Below the pieces are notes generated by a model. The model saw only the letters and a program-made list of their open reading frames with translations. It made no database searches and was not told the origin of the DNA. The position numbers and the translations under genes were made by a program. A stretch of DNA of 64,000 nucleotides from an uncultured Clostridia bacterium (lineage in GTDB: Bacteria; Bacillota; Clostridia; Oscillospirales; Acutalibacteraceae): the NCBI GenBank assembly GCA_947631945.1, contig CANRNI010000003.1, positions 1 through 64,000 on the forward strand, given 5' to 3'. Of the stretch, positions 7,934 through 17,100 are shown one piece after another; the first letter of the stretch is position 1; the number at the start of each line of letters is the position of its first letter.

Positions 7934-9292
7934 ATGGCATTTGAAGGTCTTTCAGACAGACTTGAAGCAGCGTTTAAAAAGCTGAGAAGCAAGGGAAGTC
8001 TTACAGAAAGCGACGTAAAAGAGGCTATGCGTGAGGTTCGTCTCGCTCTGCTTGAAGCTGACGTAAGCTATAAAGTCGCAAAGGATTTTACCGCTTCGGT
8101 TACCAATAAAGCTATCGGAGCTAAGGTTATGGAAAGCCTTACTCCGGCTCAAATGGTTATAAAAATAGTAAACGAAGAGCTTACCGCTCTTATGGGCGGG
8201 ACTCAGGCTAAGCTCTCAAACGCGGCGCATCCTCCCACAATAGTTATGATGTGCGGTCTGCAAGGCTCGGGTAAAACAACTCACAGCGCAAAAATAACAA
8301 AAATGCTGAAAAAGCAAGGTCACAGACCGCTTCTTGTTGCGTGCGACGTTTACAGACCGGCGGCTATAAAACAGCTTCAGGTGGTAGGCGAACAGGCGGA
8401 AGTTCCTGTTTTTGAAATGGGAAATACCGACCCCGTAATTATAGCTAAGGAAGCTGTAAAGCTTGCCAAGGATAAGGGGTACGATTATGTATTTCTTGAT
8501 ACAGCCGGCCGTCTGCATATAGACGAACAGCTTATGCAGGAGCTAAAAAACATAAAAGCGGAGGTAAAGCCGCACGAAATTCTTCTTGTTGTTGATTCTA
8601 TGACAGGTCAGGACGCCGTAAACGTAGCGTCGACTTTTAACGATGCGTTGGGAATCGACGGTCTTGTTTTGACAAAGCTTGACGGCGACACAAGAGGCGG
8701 AGCCGCGCTTTCCGCAAGAGCAATAACGGGTAAGCCGATAAAATTTGTCGGCGTAGGTGAAAAGCTTGATGATCTCGATGTTTTCCATCCCGAAAGAATG
8801 GCTTCGAGAATTCTCGGAATGGGCGACGTTCTTTCCCTTATTGAAAAGGCCGAACAGACGCTTGACGAAAAAAAGGCTTTAGAGCTTGAAGAAAAGCTGC
8901 GCAGAAATAAATTTGACCTTAACGACCTTTTATCACAGTTGACGGAAGTTAAGAAAATGGGTTCAATGAAGGATATTTTGTCAATGATTCCCGGAATCGG
9001 CAAAAAAATCAAAGATGCCGATATTGATGACCGTCAGCTTGACAAAACCGCTTCAATTATATATTCAATGACTCCCAAGGAGCGTGAAAATCCCGATATT
9101 ATCAATCCCTCAAGAAAAAGAAGGATTGCAGCGGGCTGCGGTATGCAGGTCGAAGACGTCAATAAACTGCTTGCGCAGTACCGTCAAATGCAGAGAATGT
9201 TTAAGCAGATGACGGGAAAGGGCAGCAAAAAGAAAATGAAGAGAATGCAAAGCATGATGGGCGGCGGAGGATTCCCCGGTATGCCCATGTAA
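7934..9292 (+). CDS. ffh: signal recognition particle protein, SRP54 GTPase
   Basis: A 452-residue Ffh that binds signal peptides and the SRP RNA (found here at 45334-45476) and targets ribosomes to FtsY at the membrane. The N domain (1-85) is followed by the G domain with G1 GLQGSGKTT (108-116), DTAGR (about 191-195) and TKLDGD (about 247-252). The methionine-rich M domain spans about 325-452 and includes the RNA-binding region NPDIINPSRKRRIAAGCG. The ATG follows an AGGAG site (7921-7925). It is downstream of ylxM, with rpsP and khpA behind it in the usual Firmicutes order. Confidence 0.97.
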   Translation: MAFEGLSDRLEAAFKKLRSKGSLTESDVKEAMREVRLALLEADVSYKVAKDFTASVTNKAIGAKVMESLTPAQMVIKIVNEELTALMGGTQAKLSNAAHPPTIVMMCGLQGSGKTTHSAKITKMLKKQGHRPLLVACDVYRPAAIKQLQVVGEQAEVPVFEMGNTDPVIIAKEAVKLAKDKGYDYVFLDTAGRLHIDEQLMQELKNIKAEVKPHEILLVVDSMTGQDAVNVASTFNDALGIDGLVLTKLDGDTRGGAALSARAITGKPIKFVGVGEKLDDLDVFHPERMASRILGMGDVLSLIEKAEQTLDEKKALELEEKLRRNKFDLNDLLSQLTEVKKMGSMKDILSMIPGIGKKIKDADIDDRQLDKTASIIYSMTPKERENPDIINPSRKRRIAAGCGMQVEDVNKLLAQYRQMQRMFKQMTGKGSKKKMKRMQSMMGGGGFPGMPM

Positions 9293-9363
9293 ATAAGGTA
9301 AAAACACAAACGATCTGTGTTTAAACATATAATTTATGCATATTTTTTTGGAGGTAAATTCAA

Positions 9364-9609
9364 ATGGCAGTAAAAATCAGACTTCGTCGCATGGGTGCAA
9401 AAAAGGCTCCTTTCTACCGTGTAGTTGTTGCAGATTCCAGATATCCGCGCGACGGCAGATTTATTGAGGAGATTGGTTATTACAATCCTACGACCGACCC
9501 CGCAACAGTTAAAATTGACGCGGAAGCGGCTAAAAAATGGATTGGCAACGGCGCTCAGCCTACCGATACCGTAAGATCTCTTCTTAAAAAACAGGGTGTT
9601 ATCGAATAG
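9364..9609 (+). CDS. rpsP: 30S ribosomal protein bS16
   Basis: An 81-residue bS16 with the conserved start [22 protein letters not shown], the loop [13 protein letters not shown], and the standard C-terminus [18 protein letters not shown]. It is a 30S assembly protein of the 5' domain of 16S rRNA. A TTTGGAGGT ribosome site precedes the ATG. It lies 71 bp after ffh and 43 bp before khpA, so it is probably co-transcribed with both. Confidence 0.97.
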   Translation: MAVKIRLRRMGAKKAPFYRVVVADSRYPRDGRFIEEIGYYNPTTDPATVKIDAEAAKKWIGNGAQPTDTVRSLLKKQGVIE

Positions 9610-9652
9610 AATAATTCGATTGCTAACTTAATAATTCAGGGAGGAAAATAAA

Positions 9653-9886
9653 ATGGAAGAATTACTCGTTTCAATCGCTCAAGGTCTTGTTGACGAGCCT
9701 TCGGCAGTTAACGTTACCACAGACCCTGTAAACGATGAAGGAATCACAGTATTTCATCTTCATGTCGCGGCTGATGATATGGGACGCGTTATCGGCAAGC
9801 AAGGCAGAATTGCCAAAGCTATCAGAACAGTTATGCGCGCAACCGCAAATCGCAAGGACATGAAAATACAAGTTGAAATTGATTGA
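9653..9886 (+). CDS. khpA: KhpA, KH-domain RNA-binding protein
   Basis: A 77-residue single KH domain protein with the GxxG-type RNA-binding loop in DDMGRVIGKQGRIAKAIRTV (about residues 42-61). KhpA pairs with KhpB/Jag in Firmicutes and influences cell division and RNA stability. A GGGAGG site precedes the ATG. The usual next genes rimM, trmD and rplS are missing. Instead a terminator follows and the next gene runs the other way. Confidence 0.95.
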   Translation: MEELLVSIAQGLVDEPSAVNVTTDPVNDEGITVFHLHVAADDMGRVIGKQGRIAKAIRTVMRATANRKDMKIQVEID

Positions 9887-9907
9887 TTCGGCGCAATATT
9901 AAGAATC

Positions 9908-9956
9908 GGACTGTACCAAAAGCCATGAACGGCAAATTGATACAGCCCGTTTTTTA
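9908..9956 (+). terminator. terminator after khpA
   Basis: CTGTACCAA (9911-9919) pairs with TTGATACAG (9937-9945), with an inner GCC/GGC stem, then CCCG and a run of six T. It ends the ylxM-ffh-rpsP-khpA unit. Confidence 0.7.
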
Positions 9957-9988
9957 AATTTTGTTGCCGACTGTAGGACGTAATTTAT

Positions 9989-10801
9989 TCAGTGTTTCCT
10001 TAAGTATATGAGCCAGTAAAAAACTCCGACAAAGACCATTCCGCCAATCATATTTCCTATGGTTACGGGAAGAAGGTTCCCTATAAATGCATTAAACGCA
10101 GTCAGCGCGTCGGTTTTTACTCCCGCATTAGCCGCTGCGGCAAGGTACTCGGGGCTTGATTTCGCGAGAAGTCCTGCCGTAAGATAATACATATTTGCTA
10201 CGGAATGTTCAAATCCGCTTATAACAAACGAAGCGATAGGAAAAAATACACAGGCAATTTTTCCTCCCGCCGATTTTGCCGCAAACGACATCCATACGGC
10301 GATGCAAACAAGAATATTGCAGGCAATGCCGAGTACAAGCGCCTTTGAAAAATCAAGCGAGGATTTTGCCGCCGCCGTTTTTATAGCGCTTACCGCGAGT
10401 TTATTTGAAAAAGAAGAAAATGTTCCGCCGAAAAACGCAAGCAAAGCTACCAACGCGCTTCCGATATAATTTCCTATGTAAACGACAACAAGGTTTTTAA
10501 ACATTTGGCGCAGTTTAATTTCTTTTTGAAGCACGCCGATTATAAGTAAATTATTTCCGGTAAAAAGCTCCGAACCGGCTATTACTACCATAGAAAGTCC
10601 CGCGGGAAATACGCAGGCGGAAATCAGCTTTGCGAGCGACGGATTATCAACGGTCGCGGAAGCCGCCGAGGAAGCAACTCCTGCAAAAGCTATAAACATT
10701 CCCGCAAGAACAGCGAGAAGGAGAGCTTTTAAGAACGGGAGATTCGCTTTGCTTTTCGCGGTATTCAAATAATTTTCGGCAATTTCTTTCGGAGAATACA
10801 T
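9989..10801 (-). CDS. formate/nitrite (FNT/FocA) family channel
   Basis: A 270-residue membrane protein with six predicted membrane helices. FNT features include FIAFAGVASSAASATV in TM1, GSELFTGNN before TM2 to TM3, VVYIGNYIGSALVALL, and the second pseudo-repeat GNLLPVTIGNMIGGMVFVG near the C-terminus. The family forms pentameric channels for formate, nitrite, hydrosulphide or lactate. Which anion is used here cannot be read, though formate is the likely one in a fermenting anaerobe. It is the last gene of a minus-strand cluster, 43 bp after the ABC importer ATPase, so shared regulation by the Crp/Fnr-type protein is plausible. A GAGGTG ribosome site precedes the ATG. Confidence 0.92.
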   Translation of the reverse strand: MYSPKEIAENYLNTAKSKANLPFLKALLLAVLAGMFIAFAGVASSAASATVDNPSLAKLISACVFPAGLSMVVIAGSELFTGNNLLIIGVLQKEIKLRQMFKNLVVVYIGNYIGSALVALLAFFGGTFSSFSNKLAVSAIKTAAAKSSLDFSKALVLGIACNILVCIAVWMSFAAKSAGGKIACVFFPIASFVISGFEHSVANMYYLTAGLLAKSSPEYLAAAANAGVKTDALTAFNAFIGNLLPVTIGNMIGGMVFVGVFYWLIYLRKH

Positions 10802-10844
10802 AGTTAATACACCTCTGACTAATAGTACAACATTTTATTTGCTT

Positions 10845-11501
10845 TTACAATACAAAATTTTGCAAAAGGTAATCTTTTATATGATTTTCCGACACGAAAT
10901 ACGATATGTCTTTAGAATCCAAAAAGGAAACAGGTGATTTATTTAAAAATATAATTTTATCGGCAAGAAAAAATGCTTCTTCGGGACTGTGAGTTATAAT
11001 GAATGACGTTTTTCCTTTTACGGTTTTCTTAATAAATGAAAGTATGTCTTCGCCTGTTTTTATATCTAGCCCATAAAGAGGCTCATCTATAAAAAATATA
11101 TCGCCGCCAAAAGCCGCTGCTCTTGCTATCGCCGCGCGTCTTGCCATGCCGCCGCTAAGCTCAGGCGGCAGTTTTTTTCTGTCCTCCCACAATCCCGTGT
11201 CTTTTAATGCCGATTCTATTGATTGCTCATTGTCTGTGACGTATTTTATATTATCAAAAACATTAAGCCATTCAATTAGTCTGTTTTCCTGAAAAACAAA
11301 CGATTTTTTTTTGCCGTCTAATCCTTTTATTTCACCTTTATCGGGTTTTAAAATTCCCGAAATGACTTTTAAAAGCGTTGTTTTTCCGATACCCGATGGA
11401 CCCATAATGCAATAAGTTATGTTATCCTCAAATACGGCGTTCAAATCCTTTAGGATTTCTTTTCCTCCCGCAGCCGCAGTTATATTTGTAAGCTCAATCA
11501 T
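10845..11501 (-). CDS. ABC importer ATPase, nitrate/sulfonate/taurine (SsuB/TauB) type
   Basis: A 218-residue ATP-binding subunit. Walker A is GPSGIGKTTLLKV (about residues 34-46), the Q-loop VFQENRLIEW, the signature LSGGMARRAAIARA (about 115-128), Walker B DIFFIDEPLYGLD and the switch His in IITHSPEEA. It is shorter than typical SsuB (about 250) and the Q-loop to signature segment is compact. The motif after the Q-loop (NRLIEWLNVFDN) matches the NMT1/SsuABC class. The start overlaps the permease stop by 8 bases, giving the operon order binding protein, permease, ATPase. Confidence 0.9.
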   Translation of the reverse strand: MIELTNITAAAGGKEILKDLNAVFEDNITYCIMGPSGIGKTTLLKVISGILKPDKGEIKGLDGKKKSFVFQENRLIEWLNVFDNIKYVTDNEQSIESALKDTGLWEDRKKLPPELSGGMARRAAIARAAAFGGDIFFIDEPLYGLDIKTGEDILSFIKKTVKGKTSFIITHSPEEAFFLADKIIFLNKSPVSFLDSKDISYFVSENHIKDYLLQNFVL

Positions 11502-12240
11502 TTTTTTTCCCTCTTTTCATAATAAACAGCATTATTCTTTCAAGAGAGATACTCATAAGTATCACTACCGCGGTCCACGCGAAAAGCTTTGGGGTTTCAA
11601 GATAAATTTTCGAGGAATAGATTTCTCCTCCTATAGACAGCTTCGGATTGCATATAACCTCCGCCGCTATTCCCGCTTTCCATGCAAGTCCCATTGATGT
11701 TGTTACGGCGGATATAAAATACGGCTTTACGCTTGGAACATAAATTTTCATGAATTTTTTGCTTTTAGGTACAGTGAACGCATCGGACATTTCAAGCAAA
11801 TTTTTATCGGTTTCATTTATTCCTGTTTTTACATTTGTCCAGACTATGGGATAAACCATAAGCATTGATATAAAAGAAGGTACGTTGTTCGTTTTTATCC
11901 AAACTATCGCGAGAATTATGAACGAAGCAACCGGCGTAGCTTTTATTATTTGAATTATAGGAGTTAAGAACTCGTTTACCGTTTTTGAAAAAGCGGACGC
12001 GACGGCGGTTATCGAGCCTAAAATTACTCCGAGAAAAAATCCGGCTGTTATTCTTATTACAGAATATAATGCCGACAGCCAAAATTCAGGCGTTGCCGCG
12101 ATTTTAAAAAACTCCGTGAGCGTTTCGGCAGGCGAGGGCAAAAGCACCGAAAGCCCGGCAACGGCAGATAAAATCTGCCATATACCGAGCCATATAACCG
12201 CAATAATTAAATGCCTTAAAGCTTTTTTAACCTTCCGCAT
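11494..12240 (-). CDS. ABC importer permease, SsuC/TauC type
   Basis: A 248-residue permease with an N-terminal membrane helix (about 12-32) and five further helices. The EAA-like cytoplasmic loop (EMSDAFTVPKSKKFMKIYVPSVKPYF, given in part) lies at about residues 150-175, and GLAWKAGIAAEVI follows, as in BPD_transp_1 proteins of the nitrate/sulfonate/taurine class. The N-terminus overlaps the end of the binding-protein gene by 14 bases, and its end overlaps the ATPase by 8 bases, a tightly coupled operon. The substrate is unknown. Confidence 0.9.
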   Translation of the reverse strand: MRKVKKALRHLIIAVIWLGIWQILSAVAGLSVLLPSPAETLTEFFKIAATPEFWLSALYSVIRITAGFFLGVILGSITAVASAFSKTVNEFLTPIIQIIKATPVASFIILAIVWIKTNNVPSFISMLMVYPIVWTNVKTGINETDKNLLEMSDAFTVPKSKKFMKIYVPSVKPYFISAVTTSMGLAWKAGIAAEVICNPKLSIGGEIYSSKIYLETPKLFAWTAVVILMSISLERIMLFIMKRGKKND

Positions 12241-13279
12241 TGATGTAGAAATCGTCGTCGGGCATACTTCCGCCGATTATTTGAGGATTCTGCTCAAAGA
12301 GAACTTCATAAAAGCCGTTAAGCTCAGTTTTCATTTTTTCACCGGTATAGCATACTATATTTGAGTTGGGTATTGCCGATTTCGCAACGGCGGCAGGCAT
12401 AATGTCATGAGCCTCAACAAGCTTTGCCGCTTCTTCGACATTTTTGTTTACGTATTCGGCCGACTCCGCGTAATCCTTGAGGAATGAAGCCACGGCTTCT
12501 TTGTTATTTTCATAGAAATTGCTGTTTACCGCAAGACAGCCCATAGTGAGCGTACTGCCGTTTGTGCTTTTCCATGCTTCCCAAACTTCCGTAAGATTGA
12601 CCGCAATGGAAAATGACGAATCTTTAGCGATAATCTGCGAAACAAACGGTTCAGGAAGAAGAAGGACGTCGTAACCGCCTGCAAGCGCTTTTGTTACCGT
12701 TTCGGAATGTTCCGAAGTAAATTCAACCGTAACGTCGGTTCCTATTGAATATCCGCTCGATTCAAGAATATAATTCAGAACGTACTCCGCGACCGTTCCT
12801 TTGCCTGACGCAAGTATCGTTTTTCCTTTAAGATCCGATAAAGATGATACTGCGTTATTCTTTGTTACAAGATAGAGTACGCCGAGAGTATTAACCGCGA
12901 TAACCTTAACTTTACCCTGCGATTTCGCGTAAAGCGAAGCGGCGAGATTTGTGGGAATCGCGGCAATATCGTATTCGCCAGTCATAAGCTTGGGACCTAC
13001 CGTAGTAGCGTCGGTATCAAGCGTTATATTATATTTGTTATCTGTTTCCCCGTTATCCGATTTAGTCCACATATAGGCTCCGCCCATACCTGTCGGACCT
13101 TTTAAAAGAGATACGTTTATTACTTTGGTATCGGCTTTGCTTTCGGGTTCGGACTGAACGCTGTCTGAAGCTGCTTCGCTCGACGGTTCATCGGGCGTTT
13201 GCACGTTTGTGCATGAAGCAAAAACGGTGAGAATAAGCGCGAGAGTCATAAGAACCGCAAAAATTTTTTTTGTTTTCAT
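12227..13279 (-). CDS. ABC importer substrate-binding lipoprotein, NMT1/SsuA-like
   Basis: A 350-residue lipoprotein. The signal peptide ends in a lipobox FASC (Cys23), followed by an acidic Ser/Glu-rich linker to about residue 50. The binding fold starts with INVSLLKGPTGMGGAYMW. Typical NMT1/periplasmic-binding landmarks are GEYDIAAIPTNLAA (about 107-120), a TLGVLYLV strand, SDLKGKTILASGKGT and the LLPEPF motif. The GPTGMG-containing subgroup occurs widely in Clostridia without a proven ligand. Sulfonates, thiamine precursors or nitrate-like anions are guesses only. Genes for the permease and ATPase follow directly. An AGGAGTGA ribosome site precedes the ATG, and the leader contains a dyad at 13298-13329. 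Confidence 0.9.
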   Translation of the reverse strand: MKTKKIFAVLMTLALILTVFASCTNVQTPDEPSSEAASDSVQSEPESKADTKVINVSLLKGPTGMGGAYMWTKSDNGETDNKYNITLDTDATTVGPKLMTGEYDIAAIPTNLAASLYAKSQGKVKVIAVNTLGVLYLVTKNNAVSSLSDLKGKTILASGKGTVAEYVLNYILESSGYSIGTDVTVEFTSEHSETVTKALAGGYDVLLLPEPFVSQIIAKDSSFSIAVNLTEVWEAWKSTNGSTLTMGCLAVNSNFYENNKEAVASFLKDYAESAEYVNKNVEEAAKLVEAHDIMPAAVAKSAIPNSNIVCYTGEKMKTELNGFYEVLFEQNPQIIGGSMPDDDFYINAEG

Positions 13280-13297
13280 TTGAAGTCACTCCTGTTT

Positions 13298-13329
13298 TTA
13301 GGAAATGCCGGTAATCTCCGTTTTCCTAA
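13298..13329 (-). promoter_or_regulatory. leader dyad before the ABC importer operon
   Basis: TTAGGAAA (13298-13305) and TTTTCCTAA (13321-13329) pair around an inner CGG/CCG stem, just upstream of the AGGAGTGA ribosome site. It could be an operator or an RNA hairpin that modulates translation. No known riboswitch signature is recognised. Confidence 0.4.
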
Positions 13330-13341
13330 GTATTGATATTT

Positions 13342-13360
13342 AAAGCATAAATTATGCTTT
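13342..13360 (-). terminator. weak hairpin after the Crp/Fnr-type regulator gene
   Basis: A 19-base A/T-rich palindrome (AAAGCATAAATTATGCTTT) directly follows the regulator stop codon at 13362. The T-run is short on the minus strand, so termination may be partial, with read-through into the importer genes. Confidence 0.4.
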
Positions 13361-13361
13361 T

Positions 13362-14027
13362 TTACATATTTTCAAGCGCGGCGGAATCAAGAATTTCTAT
13401 TTTTCTTCCGTTCCGTTTTATATAACCGCTGTTTTCCAAGCTTTCAAACGCTCTGTAAACGGAAGCGCGTCCTATGTTGAGCGCGTCCGCCGCGTTTGTG
13501 ATACTGTAGGGAAGCACAGATATTTTCTTTTCGCTGTCGCAATTCTGTAAAATCAAGGACGCTGTTTTTTGTATGGTTTCGGATTTTGTGTACGTACTTA
13601 TTTTTTTATTAAGAAAATGTATTCTTTCCGATAAAATTTTAATATAGTTTTCGGTTATTATGGGATACAATGAAAATAATTTAACAAGGCTGTCTTTTGG
13701 TACAGTAAGCATCGTGACTTTTTCAAGGGCGGTTATTTCGGTCAAAAAGTTTTCTTCTTCGTAAAACATTGTCGCCATTCCGAAAATATCGCCTTCACCG
13801 AGAATACTCATAAGTATTTTTCCGTTTCCGACTTTTTTTGTGACGGAGACCTTTCCCTTGACAATTATTACAAGCGCGCGTGTGTATTTTGTCTCGGAAA
13901 AAATAACGCTGTTCTTTTCGCAGACCGAAAGAGACGCATAATTATCGGCAATTTCCTGTACTGTACTTTCGTCGGCGTTATTGAAAAGCCTGCATTTGTA
14001 TAATGCTTCGAAAACTTTCTGTTTCAT
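13362..14027 (-). CDS. Crp/Fnr family transcriptional regulator
   Basis: A 221-residue regulator. The cyclic-nucleotide-binding jelly roll spans about 15-120 and contains GEGDIFGMATMFYEEEN. A dimerisation helix runs about 120-145, and the C-terminal winged helix (about 150-215) has SITNAADALNIGRASVYRAF as recognition region. There are only two Cys near the N-terminus, so an FNR-type 4Fe-4S cluster is unlikely. The start at 14027 is chosen over a frame open to 14111 because GAGGTG lies 7-8 bases upstream and the promoter and operator lie between. It probably controls the downstream importer and FNT channel, and itself through the palindrome at 14046-14061. Confidence 0.88.
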   Translation of the reverse strand: MKQKVFEALYKCRLFNNADESTVQEIADNYASLSVCEKNSVIFSETKYTRALVIIVKGKVSVTKKVGNGKILMSILGEGDIFGMATMFYEEENFLTEITALEKVTMLTVPKDSLVKLFSLYPIITENYIKILSERIHFLNKKISTYTKSETIQKTASLILQNCDSEKKISVLPYSITNAADALNIGRASVYRAFESLENSGYIKRNGRKIEILDSAALENM

Positions 14028-14045
14028 ACAAAACACCTCGAATTT

Positions 14046-14061
14046 TGTATCACATGATACA
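14046..14061. promoter_or_regulatory. palindromic operator at the start point of the Crp/Fnr-type gene
   Basis: TGTATCA-CA-TGATACA is a perfect 7-2-7 dyad that begins at the -10 box and covers the expected start of transcription. The size and symmetry suit a Crp/Fnr dimer. The position would give autorepression. Confidence 0.6.
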
Positions 14062-14089
14062 TTATATATAAAGAAATTCTGTTTGTCAA
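14061..14089 (-). promoter_or_regulatory. sigma-A promoter of the Crp/Fnr-type regulator
   Basis: On the minus strand TTGACA (14084-14089), a 17-bp spacer and TATAAT (14061-14066) form an ideal sigma-A promoter. It lies directly after the terminator at 14095-14130. Confidence 0.85.
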
Positions 14090-14094
14090 TAAAA

Positions 14095-14130
14095 CGGAAC
14101 CGAAAAAGCAATTAAACTTTTTCGGTTCCG
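14095..14130 (-). terminator. strong terminator after the double metallophosphoesterase
   Basis: CGGAACCGAAAAAG and CTTTTTCGGTTCCG form a perfect 14-bp stem with an 8-base loop. On the minus strand GTTTTATTG follows. It insulates the regulator promoter from the 3.5-kb gene upstream. Confidence 0.8.
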
Positions 14131-14182
14131 AAAATTAATTTTTATGCAAATTATATAGACGTATTTAGTTTACATATTTAGT

Positions 14183-17100
14183 TTATGCAAAATACATAGT
14201 CGCTATTTTGGCAAGGAGATTCAGAATTTTAGTTATAAACTGCGCGATTTTGTTAAGCAGCTCAAAAAGCGACAGGTTCTTGCTGTTCTGTTTATCGGCC
14301 GAAACGTCGTCGCAGTCGCCCGCATAATCGCCCTGCGAGGTATCTTTTTGAATCGCGAAAGAATCAACGTTTTTCGCCTTGCCGTCTTTTACCTTATATG
14401 CGTCGAAATAAAGCACGCCGCCTTCAATCTGTATCGCAGAGAACATAGATTCATCGGCAAGCTCTATGATTTCAGCCCTCGGGAAGTATTCGTCCGTAAG
14501 TGAAGCGTCCTTCTGGAGATACGTTTTAACTCCAGACGTTCCGCTTATAACATACGTCGTACCTGTCGGCTGAACGTCGGTTTTGTATTTTTTGCCGTTG
14601 TGATTAAGATAAACGCGGCTTGAATCCGTAACCTGATTATTATCTATCGGGTAAGTTCTCATGTAAACGTGGTCATGCCCCTGCAATACGAGGTCAATAT
14701 CAAGCTCGGGCATAAGAACAGTAAGCTGTTCCCTTATTGCGCATACATCGTCGTCATCATAATGCGAACCGTTTGAATATATCGCTTTGTGCATAGCAAC
14801 TATTTTCCATTGAGCGCCGCTCGACTTCATATCATTTTTAAGCCATTCGATTTGAGTTTCGGAAAGCGCGCCGTTTTCATCGAGGTCGTTGGTGTTGAGA
14901 ACGGCTATATGAAGATTGTTGTAATCATATGAATAGTAAACGCCCGACGCCGTATCCTGTTCGGGAAGATTGGAAAGCGCAAAATTATTAACTGTTGAAT
15001 AATCGTATTTTTCCTCATGATTTCCTGTAGCCGGCATAAGATAGGTGTTCATAAGATTGTCGGAGGCTGTATCGAACATCCATTGCCACTGCCATGAGTT
15101 GCTGCCGTGATCTACAAGGTCGCCGGTGTTCATAATAAATTTTGCATCGGGGTAGAGCTTAAAGGCCGTTTTCACCACGTTTGCCCATGAACGTTCATAC
15201 TGCGCCTTATTCTGTGACTGGGGATCGGACATATGGAAAAACGTTACGCTGTCCGAGCCGTCGGGCGTTTCAATCGTACCCGTATTGCTCCACCAGCCTT
15301 TTTCGGCATCGCCGACTCGGTAATAATACTTGGCGCCCTTTTCAAGTCCCGAAAGAGCTATAGTATGACGGTTAAGTTTAAATTCATAATTGAAAAAACC
15401 GATAACTCCTATATCTATTCCGGGATACATACGGGTAACTGTTTCGGTTGAAGCCGTTAAAGTGAAATCCGTGTTTTCGGTAGGTACTCCTTTGAACGCG
15501 GTAAAATCATCGGCTTTATATATTTCAATATCTTCGCCGTATACTGTGCTCTTTGAGAACCAATTTATGTTTGCGCTTGTGCTGTCAGCGCCGAGAGTTA
15601 CGGAAATCATTGTCGGCAGCCTGTAATTTTCGGCTGACACCTCGGGGTTAACCTTGTCAGACGAATAAATTACGTTGTTATCTCCGAGATTTTTCGGATT
15701 TACATCAGTTACGAAATCACCGATACAATACGCAATCTCCGCTCCGACAGATTCAATCTGGCTGTCGGTGATATACTCATCTATAAGAAGCTTATCGAGA
15801 ACGTCATAAAGACTTGAATAGGGAAGTATGCCGAACTCAAAAACAGTATCGACGAGATTCTTATATGACGTATCGTTTCTTAAAAATTTATTAACAAAGA
15901 AATCCGCGCCGCACCCGAGCATTTTGCCTATGCCCGAATTGGAATTAAATAATTTATCAATTCTTACGTCTATTTTTGAAAGCAGAGCGTCATCAAGAAT
16001 ATCATTGAATATCACATTAATAAGGAAATCGAACAGCTTCTGCGTAAGGTCTCCGTTCTCGAAATTATTTAAGGTATCCGCAATAAACGCGTCGTCGCTT
16101 ATATTCTCATTGCCGGTAAACCAATAATACATCGCGCTGAGGACAAGGTCTCCGAGTGTTCCGGGCTTTGAAGCGTCGCCGAAATGATAATCATCAATGA
16201 ATTTTGTGCAGGGAACGTCCGATACCTTGAACGAGGCAAGCTTTACAAGAATCCCCTCGAGAAAATCCGTAAGCTTCGTTTGGTCCGTAAGGTAAAGCTC
16301 TTCTATCTGGCCTAAAAGGTCATCTATGAACCACATAATATTATCGGAGGAAAAAAGATTAATACCCATTACCTTTATACCGTCTCCGATATAAGGCGTG
16401 AGAAATCCGCCGATAATTTCACCGAGGTCTATATTTTTTTCTTTAAGGAACGCGTCTATACCGCCCGCAGCGTTAATTTGACCGACATACGGAAGCAGAT
16501 AAGATTTGATTATTCCCATAAAAAATTGTACAACGTCGGCATTGCCGTCCTCGGAAAATCTTCCGCCGTAATTTATCGCGAATGATGTTTTGCTGAACGG
16601 TTTTTCATATTTTACGCCGTTGACCGTAACTTCATGAGCGTAATCAACGTCAAACATACCGTATGACATATCGCTTTCGCCGTCGCCGTAGGTTGTTACG
16701 GTCATTTCTCTGATATTGTTGGGAAAGCCTGTAAGAGAGCCTACCTCGCAGTCATAAACAGTATTGCCGCTGTCGGACGTAACGCTTGAAATATCGTTAG
16801 TATGAAGATGTCCCGTAAAAGCGAAATGGATTCCCGCATCGGCATACTGCTCGGCAACGTCCATATAATCGTCAACGCAGAATGCAAACGTTACCGACGG
16901 CTCTATTTTCATATGAGGAGCAATGCTGTGATGCATCATTACTAAAGGAGTTTTTCCCTGAGCTTTGGCGTCTGCGGCGATTTTCTTTACCCACTCCATC
17001 GCGTCGGCCGTAACAGCGCCGTCTGTTTTCGGTTTTTGAGGCTCGTATGCGTCGTATTTGTTTGAATCCACTACAATAAGTCTGTAATTTCCGTCAAGAT

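Noticed and set aside
13280-13361. Riboswitch before the ABC importer (thiamine or SAM)
   Set aside because: No conserved riboswitch core is recognised in the 82-bp gap. Only a simple dyad is seen.
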